NCBI RefSeq assembly: GCF_004769635.1
Contig: NZ_RQGH01000007.1
Coordinates: 214,870 to 278,869 of the forward strand
Direction: 5' to 3'
Length of the DNA stretch: 64,000 bases
Source: Leptospira jelokensis
GTDB taxonomy: Bacteria; Spirochaetota; Leptospiria; Leptospirales; Leptospiraceae
The number at the start of each line of letters is the position of its first letter. Position 1 is the stretch's first letter. Below, in pieces: positions 63,972 through 64,000 of this stretch. The notes under the pieces were generated by a model, which saw only the letters and a program-made list of their open reading frames with translations, did no database searches and had not been told where the DNA came from. The translations under genes and the position numbers were made by a program.

Positions 63972-64000
63972 ATTGTAATATGGTCAAGCCGATCGAGCGA

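Larger units (their letters stand above)
63409..64000. other. Gene-poor window end
   Basis: About 590 bp without a gene I can support (a 71-codon minus-strand frame at 63721 is Arg/Ser-rich and overlaps the hairpins). It holds the nested hairpin, tandem terminators, GC-rich hairpins and palindrome described separately. Confidence 0.5.

Overview
The window looks like chromosomal DNA of a Leptospira species, probably from the saprophytic/environmental side of the genus. This is inferred from the AT-rich composition, many spirochaete-style lipoproteins, families frequent in Leptospira (alginate-export porins, membrane-anchored AraC regulators, CNB-patatin and DUF1566 lipoproteins), frequent TTG/GTG starts, and free-living functions (catalase-peroxidase, photolyase homologue, ethanolamine ammonia-lyase, fatty-acid oxidation). 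I see no rRNA, tRNA, IS element, prophage or CRISPR array.

Layout. 1-3344: a minus-strand operon eboA-eboB-eboC-eboD, with eboD cut by the window edge. This is the conserved but biochemically unsolved ebo (edb) cluster. 3603-9000: an outer-membrane porin, a TetR/quinone-reductase pair, hemolysin III and small secreted proteins. 9084-14280: an acyl-CoA dehydrogenase / 2,4-dienoyl-CoA reductase operon facing a TetR gene across two matching operators. 14376-18952: a divergent neutral ceramidase and endoglycoceramidase-like GH5 enzyme, a sphingolipid-degradation locus. 19072-27463: AraC/NmrA, a luciferase-like monooxygenase, a PHB-depolymerase-like esterase, eutBC and a photolyase-like protein. 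27491-27830: degenerate 17-bp repeats. 28029-30716: two PerR/Fur-like boxes, then an exported catalase-peroxidase and a HiPIP in tight tandem.

30754-42692: lipoproteins, a short RecQ, an HxlR/reductase pair, the modABC molybdate transporter, a CPBP protease and a delta-60-repeat lipoprotein. 42835-57538: a signalling and surface-protein region with two membrane-anchored AraC regulators, an adenylate cyclase, a DJ-1/PfpI protein, a 5'-truncated multi-domain surface protein, a DUF1566 lipoprotein plus a truncated relative, and a paralogue of the delta-60 lipoprotein. 57601-64000: a secreted hydrolase, a two-CNB patatin phospholipase, rhlE, a nucleotidyltransferase with a 55-aa partner that is easily missed, and an unusually structured gene-poor end with hairpins, tandem terminators and an operator-like palindrome.

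Main themes: lipid handling (ceramide, fatty acids, phospholipids), peroxide defence with a proposed KatG-HiPIP partnership, and many locally regulated gene pairs in which the operator can be read directly. A related ~110-bp GC-rich element occurs at 34542 and 55085, and several decayed genes lie around the second copy.
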